DNA of 64,000 bases from Sinorhizobium alkalisoli (GCF_008932245.1 NZ_CP034910.1:1054001-1118000); one strand, 5' to 3'. Shown: positions 9,335 to 18,742, numbered from the stretch's first letter. The notes: generated by a model not told the origin, from the letters alone. Numbers and translations are program-made.

Positions 9335-10381
9335 ATGACAGAGGAAATCAACCGCCCGCGGCGGCATTTCATCGGGATAGCGACACTGGCCGTTGCTGCC
9401 GTGCAGCTCGGCATGACGAGTATCGCCCAAGCGCAATCAGCGAGCCAGATCCGCATTCCCGCGACCGCGCCTGGGACGAGCACGTCCTTCGCCTCGCTCA
9501 AGCAGATCCACGCCGGCGTCCTGAATGTCGGCTATGCCGAGCTCGGTGCGGGTGAAGCGCCGGCGGTCATTCTTCTGCATGGCTGGCCCTACGACATCCA
9601 CACCTATTTCGATGTGGCGCCGCTGCTGGCGGCGGCCGGCTATCGGGTGATCGTCCCCTATCTGCGCGGCTACGGGACGACGCGTTTCCTGTCGCCCGAC
9701 ACGCCGCGCAATGGCCAGCAATCGGCGATTGCCGCCGACATCATCGCCTTGATGGATGCGCTAGGGATCGAGAAGGCGATCATCGCCGGATGTGACTGGG
9801 GAGCGCGGACCGCCAACATCATCGCCGCGCTCTGGCCGGAGCGCTGCAAGGCCCTGGTTTCCGTGAGCGGCTATCTGATCGGCAGCCGTGAAGCCAACAA
9901 GATGCCGCTGCCGCCCGGCGCCGAGCATGCCTGGTGGTACCAGTTCTACTTCGCCACCGAACGCGGGCGCGCCGGCTACGAGAGAAACCGGAAGGAATTC
10001 GCGCGCCTCATCTGGCAGCTCGCATCGCCGAAATGGAGTTTCGACGATGCCACCTTCAACCGCAGCGCGGCGGCGTTCGAGAACCCGGATCACGTCGATA
10101 TCACGATCCACAATTACCGCTGGCGGATCAGCCTCGCCGACGGCGAGCGGAAATATGACGTTCTGGAAGAACGGCTCGCCAAATTCCCGTTGATCGGCGT
10201 TCCGACGATCACGTTGGAGGGCGATGCCAACGGCGCCCCGCATCCCGAGCCCGCAGCCTATGCCAAGAAGTTCCCGGGCAAGTACGAGCATCGGCTGATT
10301 ACGGGCGGCATCGGCCATAACCTGCCGCAGGAAGCACCGCAGGCCTTTGCCCAGGCCGTCGTTGACGTCGATCGTTTCTGA
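9335..10381 (+). CDS. Exported alpha/beta hydrolase with Asp nucleophile (epoxide hydrolase/dehalogenase-like)
   Basis: A 348-residue hydrolase of the epoxide hydrolase/haloalkane dehalogenase branch. The oxyanion motif HGWP is at 82-85, the nucleophile is Asp154 in AGCDWGAR rather than Ser, and the general base is likely the His of GGIGHNLPQE near the C terminus. The N terminus carries a twin-arginine-like signal (RPRRHFIGIATLAVAAVQ) ending near AQAQS, so it is probably exported folded to the periplasm. ATG 9335 has GGGGAAA upstream; the frame is open further upstream but that part overlaps the regulator gene. The true substrate is unknown. Confidence 0.82.
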   Translation: MTEEINRPRRHFIGIATLAVAAVQLGMTSIAQAQSASQIRIPATAPGTSTSFASLKQIHAGVLNVGYAELGAGEAPAVILLHGWPYDIHTYFDVAPLLAAAGYRVIVPYLRGYGTTRFLSPDTPRNGQQSAIAADIIALMDALGIEKAIIAGCDWGARTANIIAALWPERCKALVSVSGYLIGSREANKMPLPPGAEHAWWYQFYFATERGRAGYERNRKEFARLIWQLASPKWSFDDATFNRSAAAFENPDHVDITIHNYRWRISLADGERKYDVLEERLAKFPLIGVPTITLEGDANGAPHPEPAAYAKKFPGKYEHRLITGGIGHNLPQEAPQAFAQAVVDVDRF

Positions 10382-10436
10382 TCACTTTTGCCCGTGTGTC
10401 TTCCAGGCCCACAAAGGTCGCTGTACACTTCTCGGA

Positions 10437-10461
10437 GCCCTTCCAGTTAATCGGGAAGGGC
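10437..10461 (+). terminator. Hairpin downstream of the hydrolase gene
   Basis: A perfect 8-bp inverted repeat, GCCCTTCC / GGAAGGGC, with a 9-base loop lies 55 bases after the hydrolase stop. No clear T-run follows. Confidence 0.45.
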
Positions 10462-10768
10462 CCCAGTTGCTGCGCGCTTTAGCGTGCGCTTCCAAACAGC
10501 GTTTCCAGGAAAAAGGGCGTAGCGGTTTTTTCGTACGGAATTCGCGTAGTTCCAAAGAGTAGATCATTTCACTCTTTCAACTGCACGGAAACGATGTAGC
10601 ACCGGTTTCGTATCGCAGTGTGTCCATTCCGCGTTCTGCCAGCATTCGCTTACTTTTCGGCCGCATCACGAAACATGCCATACACGTGCGCAGCGGCATA
10701 TGTGCCTCGACAGTCGGACAAGGCAATCGCGCCTCGGCGTCATCAACCCTGTCGCAAGGAAGGACACT
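10462..10768. other. Intergenic stretch before the Ohr-like gene
   Basis: No gene is seen here. It ends with AAGGAAGGACACT, the ribosome binding site of the OsmC/Ohr-like gene. The promoter of that gene should lie within it, but no strong -35/-10 pair could be fixed by eye. Confidence 0.4.
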
Positions 10769-11185
10769 ATGACCGCGATCGAAAAGGTACTTTACACCGG
10801 CAAGACGCACACCACCGGTGGTCGTGACGGCGCATCCCGCAGTAATGATGGACGCCTGGACGTCAAGCTCTCGTCACCCGGCAGTTCGCGGCCGGGGACC
10901 AATCCGGAGCAGCTTTTCGCCGCCGGTTGGTCGGCCTGCTTCATCGGGGCGATAGGGAAGGCTGCAAGCGAGCGGAAGGTGACGCTGCCGGCCGATCTGG
11001 CGGTGGATGCCGAAGTGGATCTTGGCAACGGCGCCGGCGGCTATTTCCTGGGGGCACGCCTCAATGTGAGCATGCCCGGCATCGACCGCGACACCGCTCA
11101 GGCGCTGGTCGACAGGGCGCATCAGACCTGCCCTTATTCCAAGGCCACGCGCGGCAATATCGAGGTCGCGATCAACATCGTCTGA
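10769..11185 (+). CDS. Ohr/OsmC-family organic hydroperoxide reductase
   Basis: A 138-residue cytoplasmic thiol peroxidase that reduces organic hydroperoxides, usually with lipoyl or thiol reductants. It starts with the typical Ohr opening (EKVLYTGKTHTTGGRDG) and has both active-site cysteines: Cys57 in GWSACFIGAI and Cys121 in HQTCPYSKAT. The length matches Ohr proteins. The start at ATG 10769 has AAGGAAGGA upstream. No OhrR (MarR) gene is adjacent, so control must come from elsewhere. Confidence 0.92.
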   Translation: MTAIEKVLYTGKTHTTGGRDGASRSNDGRLDVKLSSPGSSRPGTNPEQLFAAGWSACFIGAIGKAASERKVTLPADLAVDAEVDLGNGAGGYFLGARLNVSMPGIDRDTAQALVDRAHQTCPYSKATRGNIEVAINIV

Positions 11186-11397
11186 GGTGAAGAGGATGCT
11201 CCCGACCCGAGAGCCTCTGATCGGGGGCGCCATCGTCGAGATACCACGAGTTCCAAGGAGGGACTCGGGCGATTTAGCCATATCGGCGCTTCGGAACAGC
11301 CACAGGTGTTCACCGAGGAGCTCCTAAGCCTGAGCTAACGCACGAGGGAAACACTGGTGGCGCTGTGCGCGTCTACCAAAACAGAAGGAGAAAAGCC

Positions 11398-12063
11398 ATG
11401 GTCACTGACAACGAGAGCGAGAGAGCGCGGCCGCTCGACATGAAGCTCGAGGTCATCGTTGTCCCCGTATCGGACGTCGATCGCGCGAAGGAATTCTACG
11501 GTAGCCTCGGCTGGCGGCTCGATGCCGAATTCGCCGACGGCGACGACTACCGGGTGATTCAGTTCACCCCGCCCGGATCCGGCGCCTCGGTCATCTTCGG
11601 GAAGAATATCACCGACGCGGAACCCGGCTCCGCCCAGGGACTGTACCTCATCGTCTCAGACATCGAGGCCGCCCGCGAGGACTTCCGTCATCGCGGCGTC
11701 GACATCAGCGAAGTGTTCCACGCGGGCAACGAGCATGCCGGGGACGACGAGCCCTATCTGTTCGGGCGGCTCCGGGTCGACGGTACTGATCCCGACCGCC
11801 GCAGCTACCGCTCCTACGCCTCCTTCAGGGATCCGGATGGTAATGGCTGGCTCCTCCAAGAGGTCACCGCGCGGTTGCCCGGACGCATCGATGCGGCCGC
11901 CACGACATTCGCCTCGGTCGCTGATCTTGCGAGCGCGTTCCGCCGTGCCGAGGCCGCCCACGGAGAATACGAAAAGCAGCTCGGCCATCGGGACGAGGAC
12001 TGGCCTAGCTGGTACGCCGACTACATGGTCCGAGAGCAAACTGGCGCGCCGGAGCCGTCATGA
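11398..12063 (+). CDS. VOC-family (glyoxalase/bleomycin resistance-like) protein
   Basis: A 221-residue protein. The first 150 residues have the vicinal-oxygen-chelate fold layout: KLEVIVVPVSDVDRAKEFYGSLGW at the start of the first module and YASFRDPDGNGWLLQEV at the end of the second, with the Glu that is often a metal ligand. A helical C-terminal extension (about 165-221) is rich in charged residues. The start at ATG 11398 follows AGAAGGAGAAAAG. Metal-dependent isomerase, dioxygenase or binding functions are all possible; nothing nearby decides. Confidence 0.8.
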   Translation: MVTDNESERARPLDMKLEVIVVPVSDVDRAKEFYGSLGWRLDAEFADGDDYRVIQFTPPGSGASVIFGKNITDAEPGSAQGLYLIVSDIEAAREDFRHRGVDISEVFHAGNEHAGDDEPYLFGRLRVDGTDPDRRSYRSYASFRDPDGNGWLLQEVTARLPGRIDAAATTFASVADLASAFRRAEAAHGEYEKQLGHRDEDWPSWYADYMVREQTGAPEPS

Positions 12064-12091
12064 TCGGCTGGCGGCTAATGAAGAGTTGCAG

Positions 12092-12119
12092 CAGCAGGGC
12101 GGGCTCGGCCGCCCTGCTG
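12092..12119 (+). terminator. Hairpin terminator after the VOC gene
   Basis: A perfect 11-bp stem (CAGCAGGGCGG / CCGCCCTGCTG) with loop GCTCGG starts about 29 bases after the stop of the VOC gene. It is followed by TCTT rather than a full T-run. Confidence 0.65.
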
Positions 12120-12230
12120 TCTTGGGACTACGCCGTCGACTCATAAACCCGGAACCAGAGCCGGATGACGATGGGTGGTGCCGAGAGACTTCGCGGATAA
12201 AAATGAAAGCTTTTGGTCGTGGAAATTCAA

Positions 12231-13439
12231 ATGCAACGCTGTGGAAATCTGTTCGAACCGCTGCAACTGCCTTGCGGGCTAATCCTGAAAAATCGGATTG
12301 CGAAATCAGCGATGTCGGATTCCTTAGGCGACGGGACCGGCCATCCGACTGCCGAACAGATCAGGCTGTATCAGCGCTGGGCCGCAGGTGGGTTGGCCGT
12401 ATCCATAATCGGTGAGGTGCAGCTCACCGCCGGTTACGCCGAGAACCCCGGCAATCTGGTACTTGATGGGGCCTCCGAGCTTGACCGGTTCCGCGAACTT
12501 GCCCGACATGGCGGCGAAAACGGCACCAAGCTTTGGCTGCAACTCGGTCACGCCGGAGCGCTAGCGTACGCGCCGACGAGTAACCCCAAGGGCCCGAGTG
12601 CCCTCGATCTGCCGGGTCTGCGCTGCGCGGAAATGACATTGGACGAAATGCGTCAACTGCCGTCGGAGTTCGCGAGGACAGCCTGGTTGGCACAGCAGGC
12701 CGGTTTTGGCGGCGTGCAAATTCATGCGGCGCACGGATTCTTGCTCAGCCAATTCCTTTCGCCATTGTTCAACAAGCGCAGCGACGAATACGGAGGGGCA
12801 ATCGCCAATCGCATGCGTCCTCTGCTGGAGGCTATCGAAGCAACCCGCGCAGCTGTCGGCCCGGATTTTCCCATCGCCGTGAAACTCAATTCCTCAGACC
12901 AGCTTGAGGGCGGGTTCGACAAGGAAGACGCGCTTGAGGTGGTGGCGGCGCTGGACCGGTCTTCGGTCGACCTGATCGACATTAGCGGCGGGACTTACTT
13001 CCCCGGAGCAAAGTCTGCCTCCGACGGAACGGGACGCGGACCCTACTTCCTCGAATTTGCAAAGCGCGCCCGCGCGGTAACGACCAAGCCCCTTATGCTG
13101 ACAGGCGGTTTCAAGACGCGCGCGCAAGCCGAGGACGCTGTGGCAAATGGGGCGGTTGACATAGTCGGTCTTGCGCGCGCGCTCGTCCTCGAGCCTTCAC
13201 TTCCCGACCTCTGGAAAGCAGATCGGAAACTTGAACCGTTCTTTCCCAAATTCTCCGATCCCCCGGAGGGCGGGGTGACCGCGTGGTATACGATGCGGCT
13301 GACCGAGATCGGCGCTGACAAAGAAACGCCGGTTTTCGGCGATCTCGGCCAGGCAATCCGAGACTATGAAGCGCGCAACAAATCTCGAACAAAAATTTGG
13401 TTGCGTCACTTTGCCAATAATGTCGTTGGACAACCCTGA
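12231..13439 (+). CDS. NADH:flavin oxidoreductase / old yellow enzyme family protein
   Basis: A 402-residue FMN-dependent TIM-barrel ene-reductase. The signature IHAAHGFLLSQFLSP with NKRSDEYGG is intact, and the C-terminal phosphate-binding region (LTGGFKTRAQAEDAVANGAVDIVGLARALV) is typical. These enzymes reduce activated C=C bonds in the cytoplasm. The C-terminal part beyond about residue 345 lacks an iron-sulfur cluster motif, so it is the short form. ATG 12231 is favoured, with GTGGAAA upstream; in-frame TTG 12213 and GTG 12219 are alternatives. Confidence 0.88.
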   Translation: MQRCGNLFEPLQLPCGLILKNRIAKSAMSDSLGDGTGHPTAEQIRLYQRWAAGGLAVSIIGEVQLTAGYAENPGNLVLDGASELDRFRELARHGGENGTKLWLQLGHAGALAYAPTSNPKGPSALDLPGLRCAEMTLDEMRQLPSEFARTAWLAQQAGFGGVQIHAAHGFLLSQFLSPLFNKRSDEYGGAIANRMRPLLEAIEATRAAVGPDFPIAVKLNSSDQLEGGFDKEDALEVVAALDRSSVDLIDISGGTYFPGAKSASDGTGRGPYFLEFAKRARAVTTKPLMLTGGFKTRAQAEDAVANGAVDIVGLARALVLEPSLPDLWKADRKLEPFFPKFSDPPEGGVTAWYTMRLTEIGADKETPVFGDLGQAIRDYEARNKSRTKIWLRHFANNVVGQP

Positions 13440-13566
13440 ATGGTGGTCCGCAGCTATGCCATCGTTGTCCAGATACCGACTTCTTGGTCAAATTGATCAG
13501 CCTTGGGGTCCATGTCGATTACGGTCATCGGCTAGGATCGTTTTCGAGTACATGGCCTAGTCTAGT

Positions 13567-14886
13567 CTACTGGGGGAGGGCGATTTCCGCCGCCAAGCCG
13601 CCACCTTCGCGGTTGCGCAGAGTGAGTGTTGCGCCGATCGCGGTCGCGAGCTGTTGGGCGATTGCAAGACCGAGGCCGGTCCCACCCGTGTCGCGGCTGC
13701 GGGACTGCTCCAAGCGGAAGAAGGGCTTCAGGACAGCTTCCAGCTGACTTTCCGGAATGCCGGGGCCGCGATCGAGCACTTTGATGATCACGGCGTCGTC
13801 GCGGCGCTGCACCTCGATATCGGCATTGCATGCAAATTTCAGCGCATTGTCGATGAGGTTCGTGAGAATGCGTTTCAAAGCCTGCGGCCGGGTCACGATT
13901 GCGCCGTCTGCCAAATCGCCGAGCGTAACCGCCTTGCCGATGTCCTGATAGTCATAGGCGATACTCTCGATGAACGAGGCGAGATCGATGCGTGAGGCTT
14001 TTTCCTCCTTGCCGTGGGCGCTGCGCGCATAGGCGACCCCTTCCTTGACGAGGCGTTCGACTTCGCCGAGATCCTGAATGAGCTTGTCTTTGTAGACGGA
14101 ATCCTCGGCCATTTCGGCGCGGAGCTTCATGCGGGTGATCGGCGTTTGCAAATCATGCGAGATCGCCGCGAGAATCTGCACGCGCTCCTCAAGATATTGG
14201 GCGATGCGATCGCGCATCGCGTTGAAGGCCGTGGCCGCATAAGCCACTTCCGTCGGCCCCGCCTCGCTGAGGCGCGGCGTATTCCTGTTCGGGTCCAGAG
14301 TGTCGGCGGCTCTCGCCAGGTTGGCAAGAGGACGGATGGCCTGGCGCATGGCGAGCCAGCTGCACAATACCAGGAGGGAAAGCTGCGCGAGGAGCACGTA
14401 AGGCAGCCAGTCGGCCACAGGCATGACGCCCCTTGGGGTGACGTCTATCGTCAGCGGTTCGCCGTCGCTCAAGCGCAGATGCGCCTGAAGACGGCGGCCT
14501 GCCCCCGGGATCGATTCGACCTTGATCGGGTATTTTGCACCTATTGCACCCCGGATCTTCGACGCCACCTCGGCGTCGTCCGGCTTGAGTACAGGGGTGC
14601 CGGGGATGCCCGGCCCCAGAACGAACCGATAGGAGCCGCGAGCGAGTTGATCGAGCCAGCCGGCGCGTTCGGCCGCAGGCAGCCGATCGAGGATAGCGAT
14701 CGATGTCGCGACGTCGTTCTCGAGCGTATTGAACATCACCGACCTCGCGGCGACGTAGCGCTCCGAAAACAGCACCGCAAACGACATGGCGTGAGCGATC
14801 GCCAAGCCCGCAAGAAGAATAATGAAGAGCCGCGCCCTGAGCGTGCGCGGCCATACACGAATTCCTTTGAGAACCGCGGGCGGCAT
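13567..14886 (-). CDS. Sensor histidine kinase (EnvZ/OmpR-system type)
   Basis: A 439-residue membrane kinase. Two membrane segments (about 18-42 and 165-185) flank a periplasmic sensor region of about 120 residues. A HAMP linker follows, then the dimerisation box AAISHDLQTPITRMK with the phosphorylated His, the N box NLIDNALKFA, and the ATP lid motifs DRGPGIP and GGTGLGLAIAQQLA. The start ATG overlaps the response regulator stop by one base (TGATG), so the pair is translationally coupled. The signal and targets are not evident; the overlap shows only that it works with the regulator upstream. Confidence 0.9.
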   Translation of the reverse strand: MPPAVLKGIRVWPRTLRARLFIILLAGLAIAHAMSFAVLFSERYVAARSVMFNTLENDVATSIAILDRLPAAERAGWLDQLARGSYRFVLGPGIPGTPVLKPDDAEVASKIRGAIGAKYPIKVESIPGAGRRLQAHLRLSDGEPLTIDVTPRGVMPVADWLPYVLLAQLSLLVLCSWLAMRQAIRPLANLARAADTLDPNRNTPRLSEAGPTEVAYAATAFNAMRDRIAQYLEERVQILAAISHDLQTPITRMKLRAEMAEDSVYKDKLIQDLGEVERLVKEGVAYARSAHGKEEKASRIDLASFIESIAYDYQDIGKAVTLGDLADGAIVTRPQALKRILTNLIDNALKFACNADIEVQRRDDAVIIKVLDRGPGIPESQLEAVLKPFFRLEQSRSRDTGGTGLGLAIAQQLATAIGATLTLRNREGGGLAAEIALPQ

Positions 14887-15623
14887 CAACGCGGCTCCAG
14901 GATTTCGACCGGCGTTGAGAAAACATAGCCTTCGCTGCGGACGGTTTTGATATAGGTAGGCTCGCGGGCATCGTCGCCAAGGCGCTGGCGAACGCGGCTG
15001 ACCAGGAGATCAATGGAGCGGTCGAAGAGTTCGGCCTCGCGTCCCTGTGTCAGATTGAGCAGTTGGTCACGGTTGAGGACGCGTTGCGGGTGGTCGACGA
15101 AGACGCGCAGCAGCCGGTATTCGGCGCCGCTCAGCGCAATGGCCGTGCCGTCGGCATCGATGAGGTGCCTTGCGGTCGTATCAAGCTTCCAATCACCGAA
15201 ACGCAGTACCTGGCCGGCCTCCGAGATCTGCAGGTTTGGAGGCAGCATGCGCGCACGCCGCAGGACCGCCTTGATGCGGGCAAGCAACTCGCGCGCCGAG
15301 AACGGCTTGGCAAGGTAGTCATCCGCGCCCATTTCCAGCCCGATGATGCGATCCATCTCGTCGGAGCGGGCGGTCAGCATGACAATCGGTGTCGCTTTGT
15401 GTTTTCCCACCCGCAGCTCGCGGCTTAGAACGAGCCCATCGTCGCCTGGCATCATGAGGTCGAGAACAATGAGATCGACCGTGTTGGCCTCGAGGAACGC
15501 GCGCATCTGGCGCCCGTCGGCGACGGCGGTAACGCGCAGACCGTTCTTCTTCAGGTAGCTCGACACGAGCTCCCGGATTTCTCGATCGTCATCGACGACC
15601 AAGATGTGATCGATGTGCTCCAT
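14886..15623 (-). CDS. OmpR-family response regulator
   Basis: A 245-residue two-component regulator. The receiver domain (about 1-120) has acidic pocket DDD, phosphoacceptor Asp in IVLDLMMPGDDG and Lys in YLAKPFSARELLARI. The C-terminal winged helix (about 145-240) contains the OmpR/PhoB features LSGAEYRLLRVFVDHPQRVLNRDQL and a recognition helix followed by YIKTVRSEGYVF. It is the first gene of the pair and has GGAGATTGCG upstream of its ATG. Confidence 0.92.
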   Translation of the reverse strand: MEHIDHILVVDDDREIRELVSSYLKKNGLRVTAVADGRQMRAFLEANTVDLIVLDLMMPGDDGLVLSRELRVGKHKATPIVMLTARSDEMDRIIGLEMGADDYLAKPFSARELLARIKAVLRRARMLPPNLQISEAGQVLRFGDWKLDTTARHLIDADGTAIALSGAEYRLLRVFVDHPQRVLNRDQLLNLTQGREAELFDRSIDLLVSRVRQRLGDDAREPTYIKTVRSEGYVFSTPVEILEPR

Positions 15624-15718
15624 GACGCAATCTCCACCGTTCGACTGCCATTTCTTATCAAACTGAGAACGCCGTGGTAGCAGTATTCACCGGTTCGCTG
15701 CCTGTCACGAAGCAAAGT

Positions 15719-17035
15719 CTAGGGTCGACGCAATGGACGGAAAGCGGCGCGGAGTTCGGCGCTGAATAGCTCCGGCTCTTCCCAGGCGGCGAAGTGGCCG
15801 CCTTTGTCCACGCGGTTGTAGTAAATCAGCTTGGTGTAGACCCGTTCCGCCCAGCTCTTCGGCGGTCTGTAAACTTCGCCGGGAAAAATCGTCACCGCCG
15901 CCGGGATCGCGATAGGGGCCAACTTGCTGTTGCCGGCGCTGTTCTCCCAATAAATCCGGCCGCTCGAGGTCCCGGTGTTCGTCAGCCAGTAAAGCGTGAT
16001 GTTGTCGAGGATCTCGTCGCGGCTCAACGCGCGTTCCGGTTCTCCGCGGGTGAACACCCAGTCAGCGAGCTTGTCATAGAACCACGCCGCCAGTCCGACC
16101 GGCGAGTCGGCAAGGCCGTAACCGATGGTTTGCGGACGTGTCCCCATGATTGCCGCATAGCCAAAGCCTTTACTAAGGAATGCCATGGCCTCATCAAACA
16201 CTGCTCGTTCCTCGACCGTCAAATCCGCCGGTGCAGGATCACCGCTTCTCAGGGCCTTGGCAATATCCGGCGGGATGGTGGTCGCGCGCTCAATCCTGTT
16301 GACGTGGATCCCAAGCAAACCCGGAGGAGCCTGGCGGCCCATGGCATCAGAAATGATGGCACCCCAATCACCGCCCTGTGACACGTACTCCCTGTACCCT
16401 AGGCGCTTCATGAGTACGTCCCAGGCGCGGGCAATACGGCCCGGGTTCCAGCCAGTGCCCTTCGGTTTCTCGGAAAAGCCGAAGCCGGGAATGGACGGAA
16501 GCACGAGATGGAAGGCCTCCTCCGCGTTCCCTCCATGAGCCGTGGGATCGGTCAGCGGACCGACGACTTTCAGCAGTTCGAAGACCGAACCGGGCCAGCC
16601 ATGGGTCATGATGAGGGGCAAGGCATTCGCATGACGCGAGCGAACATGGACGTAGTGAATGTCGAGGCCGTCGATATTCGTCAGAAACTGTGGAAAGGCA
16701 TTCAGTTTCGCTTCTGCCTTGCGCCAGTCGTAGCCCGTTTCCCAGTAGCGGACGAGTGACTGAAGCTTCGCAAGCTGCACGCCCTGAGCGCGGTCATCGA
16801 CCGTCTCCGGATCCGGCCAGCGTGTGGCGGCCAGGCGCTGGCGGAGGTCGAGGAGCGCTGCCGCCGGGATCTCTACGCGGAAGGGGTGAATGTCATCGGC
16901 CTCCAAAGTCGTTGCGTCCGCTTGGGCGAGGGCCGTCGCAGGCCCAAGCACCGCAAAGGCTGCCACCGCGGCTCCGTTCAGGAGCAGTGCGCGGCGGGAC
17001 AGTGCGGACGCGTTGGCGGTTTCCTCTGCCGTCAT
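15719..17035 (-). CDS. Exported epoxide hydrolase with EHN domain
   Basis: A 438-residue protein with a twin-arginine-like signal (SRRALLLNGAAVAAFA, cleavage near ALAQA), an epoxide hydrolase N-terminal domain (about 48-155, starting HPFRVEIPAAALLDLRQRLAATRWP) and an alpha/beta hydrolase core. HGWPGS is at 145-150, the Asp nucleophile is Asp223 in SQGGDWGAI, and the base is the His of KGGHFAAWEEP. ATG 17035 is chosen because GGAAGGAAG precedes it; ATG 17053 and longer frames are open but lack a site. The exported cupin gene upstream is on the same strand, 43 bases away, so the two are likely co-transcribed. Confidence 0.87.
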   Translation of the reverse strand: MTAEETANASALSRRALLLNGAAVAAFAVLGPATALAQADATTLEADDIHPFRVEIPAAALLDLRQRLAATRWPDPETVDDRAQGVQLAKLQSLVRYWETGYDWRKAEAKLNAFPQFLTNIDGLDIHYVHVRSRHANALPLIMTHGWPGSVFELLKVVGPLTDPTAHGGNAEEAFHLVLPSIPGFGFSEKPKGTGWNPGRIARAWDVLMKRLGYREYVSQGGDWGAIISDAMGRQAPPGLLGIHVNRIERATTIPPDIAKALRSGDPAPADLTVEERAVFDEAMAFLSKGFGYAAIMGTRPQTIGYGLADSPVGLAAWFYDKLADWVFTRGEPERALSRDEILDNITLYWLTNTGTSSGRIYWENSAGNSKLAPIAIPAAVTIFPGEVYRPPKSWAERVYTKLIYYNRVDKGGHFAAWEEPELFSAELRAAFRPLRRP

Positions 17036-17078
17036 TCTCGTACTTCCTTCCATCTGGTTCGCACTTTTGTTGGAAGAT

Positions 17079-17480
17079 TCATTTGGCCGGAACGACGAGC
17101 GGGGTGTCTTTCTCGACGATATATGTCGCAAGCTCCGATGCCTTGCCGCTGCCGACATTCTTCGCCACGTGCGCCACTCCGTCCGGAATGAACAAAGCTT
17201 CGCCGGCATGAAGCGTGACCGGCGCTCTGCCCTCGAGCCGATATTCCAGCGAGCCTTCGAGGACATAGGCCACTTCTTCGCCCGGATGAGAGTGCTTGAT
17301 GGAGACTGCGCCGGGTTCGAAGTCGACCCGCACCTGGATCGCCTCGCGGCCAGGCGTACCGAGATCGTGCTGCACGAGATCAGTGCGCTGTATTCCCGCT
17401 TGCTGCGCCCTGGCCGCTTGCAGCGCCAATCCGCTTCCAACGATCAGCAGCGCAGCCGCCATGATCCGAGACGTTTTCAT
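17079..17480 (-). CDS. Exported cupin-domain protein
   Basis: A 133-residue protein with a signal peptide (MKTSRIMAAALLIVGSGLALQAARA) and one cupin barrel. The metal-binding motif 1 appears as IKHSHPGEEVAYVLEGSLEY and motif 2 as AGEALFIPDGVAHVAKNVG. It is probably a small periplasmic metal-binding protein. It precedes the EHN epoxide hydrolase in one likely operon. A similar cupin at 22459 has the same signal-plus-barrel design. Start ATG 17480 has AAGGATGACCAT upstream. Confidence 0.82.
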   Translation of the reverse strand: MKTSRIMAAALLIVGSGLALQAARAQQAGIQRTDLVQHDLGTPGREAIQVRVDFEPGAVSIKHSHPGEEVAYVLEGSLEYRLEGRAPVTLHAGEALFIPDGVAHVAKNVGSGKASELATYIVEKDTPLVVPAK

Positions 17481-17831
17481 ATGGTCATCCTTTCGTGCAC
17501 TTGGTCGAGGCTCGTTCGGAGCCAGTGCAGCCATTTGAGCGCCTATGTGTATTAACGCTGTGTCCGCCCGGCCGGACTTTTGTAACGGCATGTATCACGG
17601 AACAACGGAGCGAACTCGGCGCCCGATCGGCACGCATTACTTTGGGGAAGAGGGCGCGTGACACGTGAAGGCGCGGCCTCTGATGGCGGGAGGCGCACGG
17701 GCTCCCACCCAGCGAGCGGGGCGGCCGGCGCGCTCAACGAGGCAAGGTATCGCGGCAGCGATCACCCGCTTGAGACAAAGCCCCTGTCCTTCGCATCGGG
17801 AACAGTTTGCGAGGTGCCGGCAGCACCGGCA

Positions 17832-17858
17832 TTGACAAAAAATACCGATCGGTATATT
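17832..17858 (+). promoter_or_regulatory. Promoter and operator of the TetR gene
   Basis: TTGACA (17832-17837) and TATATT (17853-17858) are separated by 15 bases. The spacer and -10 region contain the perfect 14-bp palindrome ATACCGATCGGTAT (17842-17855), a typical TetR-type site, so the repressor likely blocks its own promoter. The ATG of the TetR gene lies only 8 bases downstream, so the transcript would have a very short leader. A near-identical site architecture occurs at 30394-30450. Confidence 0.75.
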
Positions 17859-17866
17859 TCTGGGTC

Positions 17867-18454
17867 ATGAAAAAATCTGAGAGAACCCGACAGTTCATCG
17901 TGGAAAAGACAGCCCCCATCTTCAACGTGAAGGGCTACGCCGGGACGTCGATCGCCGACATGACGGAAGCCACGGGACTTACAAAAGGCAGCATCTATGG
18001 CAACTTCGCCAACAAGGACGAGGTCGCCTTGGCTGCCTTCGAGCATAACTGGCAACGGGTGAAAACGACAGTGCGCGCGGAAATGGACAAGCGCAGCACC
18101 AGCAAAGACAGACTGCTCGCCCTCGTGGGCGTGTATCAAGACCTCCAGTCCCACGATTTCCCCCAGGGAGGTTGCCCTCTGCTGAACACGGCAGTGGAGG
18201 CCGATGGCACTCATCCTGATCTCCGGGAAAAGGCGATGGACGCCTTCAACGGCTGGCTGAAGAACATCGTCACGGTCATTGAGACGGGCGTTGCGGCCGG
18301 GGAGTTCCGGGCGAGCGTTGACGCGGAACAGACCGCCCTTACGCTGATCGCCCTGATCGAAGGGGGGCTGATGATCTCCCAACTGACGGGCAATGTCGGT
18401 CACCGCACTGCCGTTATGCCTGCGGTGGAAAGAACGATCCTCGACCTCACGTGA
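17867..18454 (+). CDS. TetR-family transcriptional regulator
   Basis: A 195-residue repressor with an N-terminal helix-turn-helix (TSIADMTEATGLTKGSIYGNFANKDEVALAAF, about 25-58) and a C-terminal ligand domain of the AcrR/YcdC-like kind with GGCPLLNTAVEADG. Its own promoter carries a perfect palindromic operator. It is followed on the same strand by a DUF2798 membrane protein and an exported hydrolase, the likely regulon. ATG 17867 is supported by the promoter position; there is no clear Shine-Dalgarno, in line with a near-leaderless message. Confidence 0.9.
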   Translation: MKKSERTRQFIVEKTAPIFNVKGYAGTSIADMTEATGLTKGSIYGNFANKDEVALAAFEHNWQRVKTTVRAEMDKRSTSKDRLLALVGVYQDLQSHDFPQGGCPLLNTAVEADGTHPDLREKAMDAFNGWLKNIVTVIETGVAAGEFRASVDAEQTALTLIALIEGGLMISQLTGNVGHRTAVMPAVERTILDLT

Positions 18455-18489
18455 TGGCGGCCGAGTTCCTTGCGCAATTGGAGAAACCA

Positions 18490-18711
18490 ATGAACATGCA
18501 CCTGAAACGGAAAATCGCCTTCGCCCTGTTGATGGGCATCGTGACAACCGGGATCATCTCGTTCGTACTTCTCGCCCTTAACGTCGGTTTTTCTCAAACG
18601 TTCGCCGGCGCATGGCTGCGGTCCTGGGCTATCGGATACGTCATCGTCATTCCCGCGATCCTTCTGGTCGGACCCCGGCTGCAAGCTTTGGTCGACCGCG
18701 TGGTTCAATGA
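18490..18711 (+). CDS. DUF2798 family small membrane protein
   Basis: A 73-residue protein with two membrane segments (KIAFALLMGIVTTGIISFVLLAL and WLRSWAIGYVIVIPAILLV) joined by a short loop, the DUF2798 layout. Function is unknown. ATG 18490 follows TTGGAGAAACCA; an upstream in-frame ATG at 18451 overlaps the TetR gene and lacks a good site. Its position between the TetR gene and the exported hydrolase suggests a shared transcript. Confidence 0.75.
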   Translation: MNMHLKRKIAFALLMGIVTTGIISFVLLALNVGFSQTFAGAWLRSWAIGYVIVIPAILLVGPRLQALVDRVVQ

Positions 18712-18742
18712 GTCAGCACACGGCACAGGCGAGGAGACTGCC

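Noticed and set aside
15719..17440. A 573-residue start for the EHN epoxide hydrolase
   Set aside because: The extra part overlaps the cupin gene in another frame; the Tat-like signal and ribosome binding site support ATG 17035.
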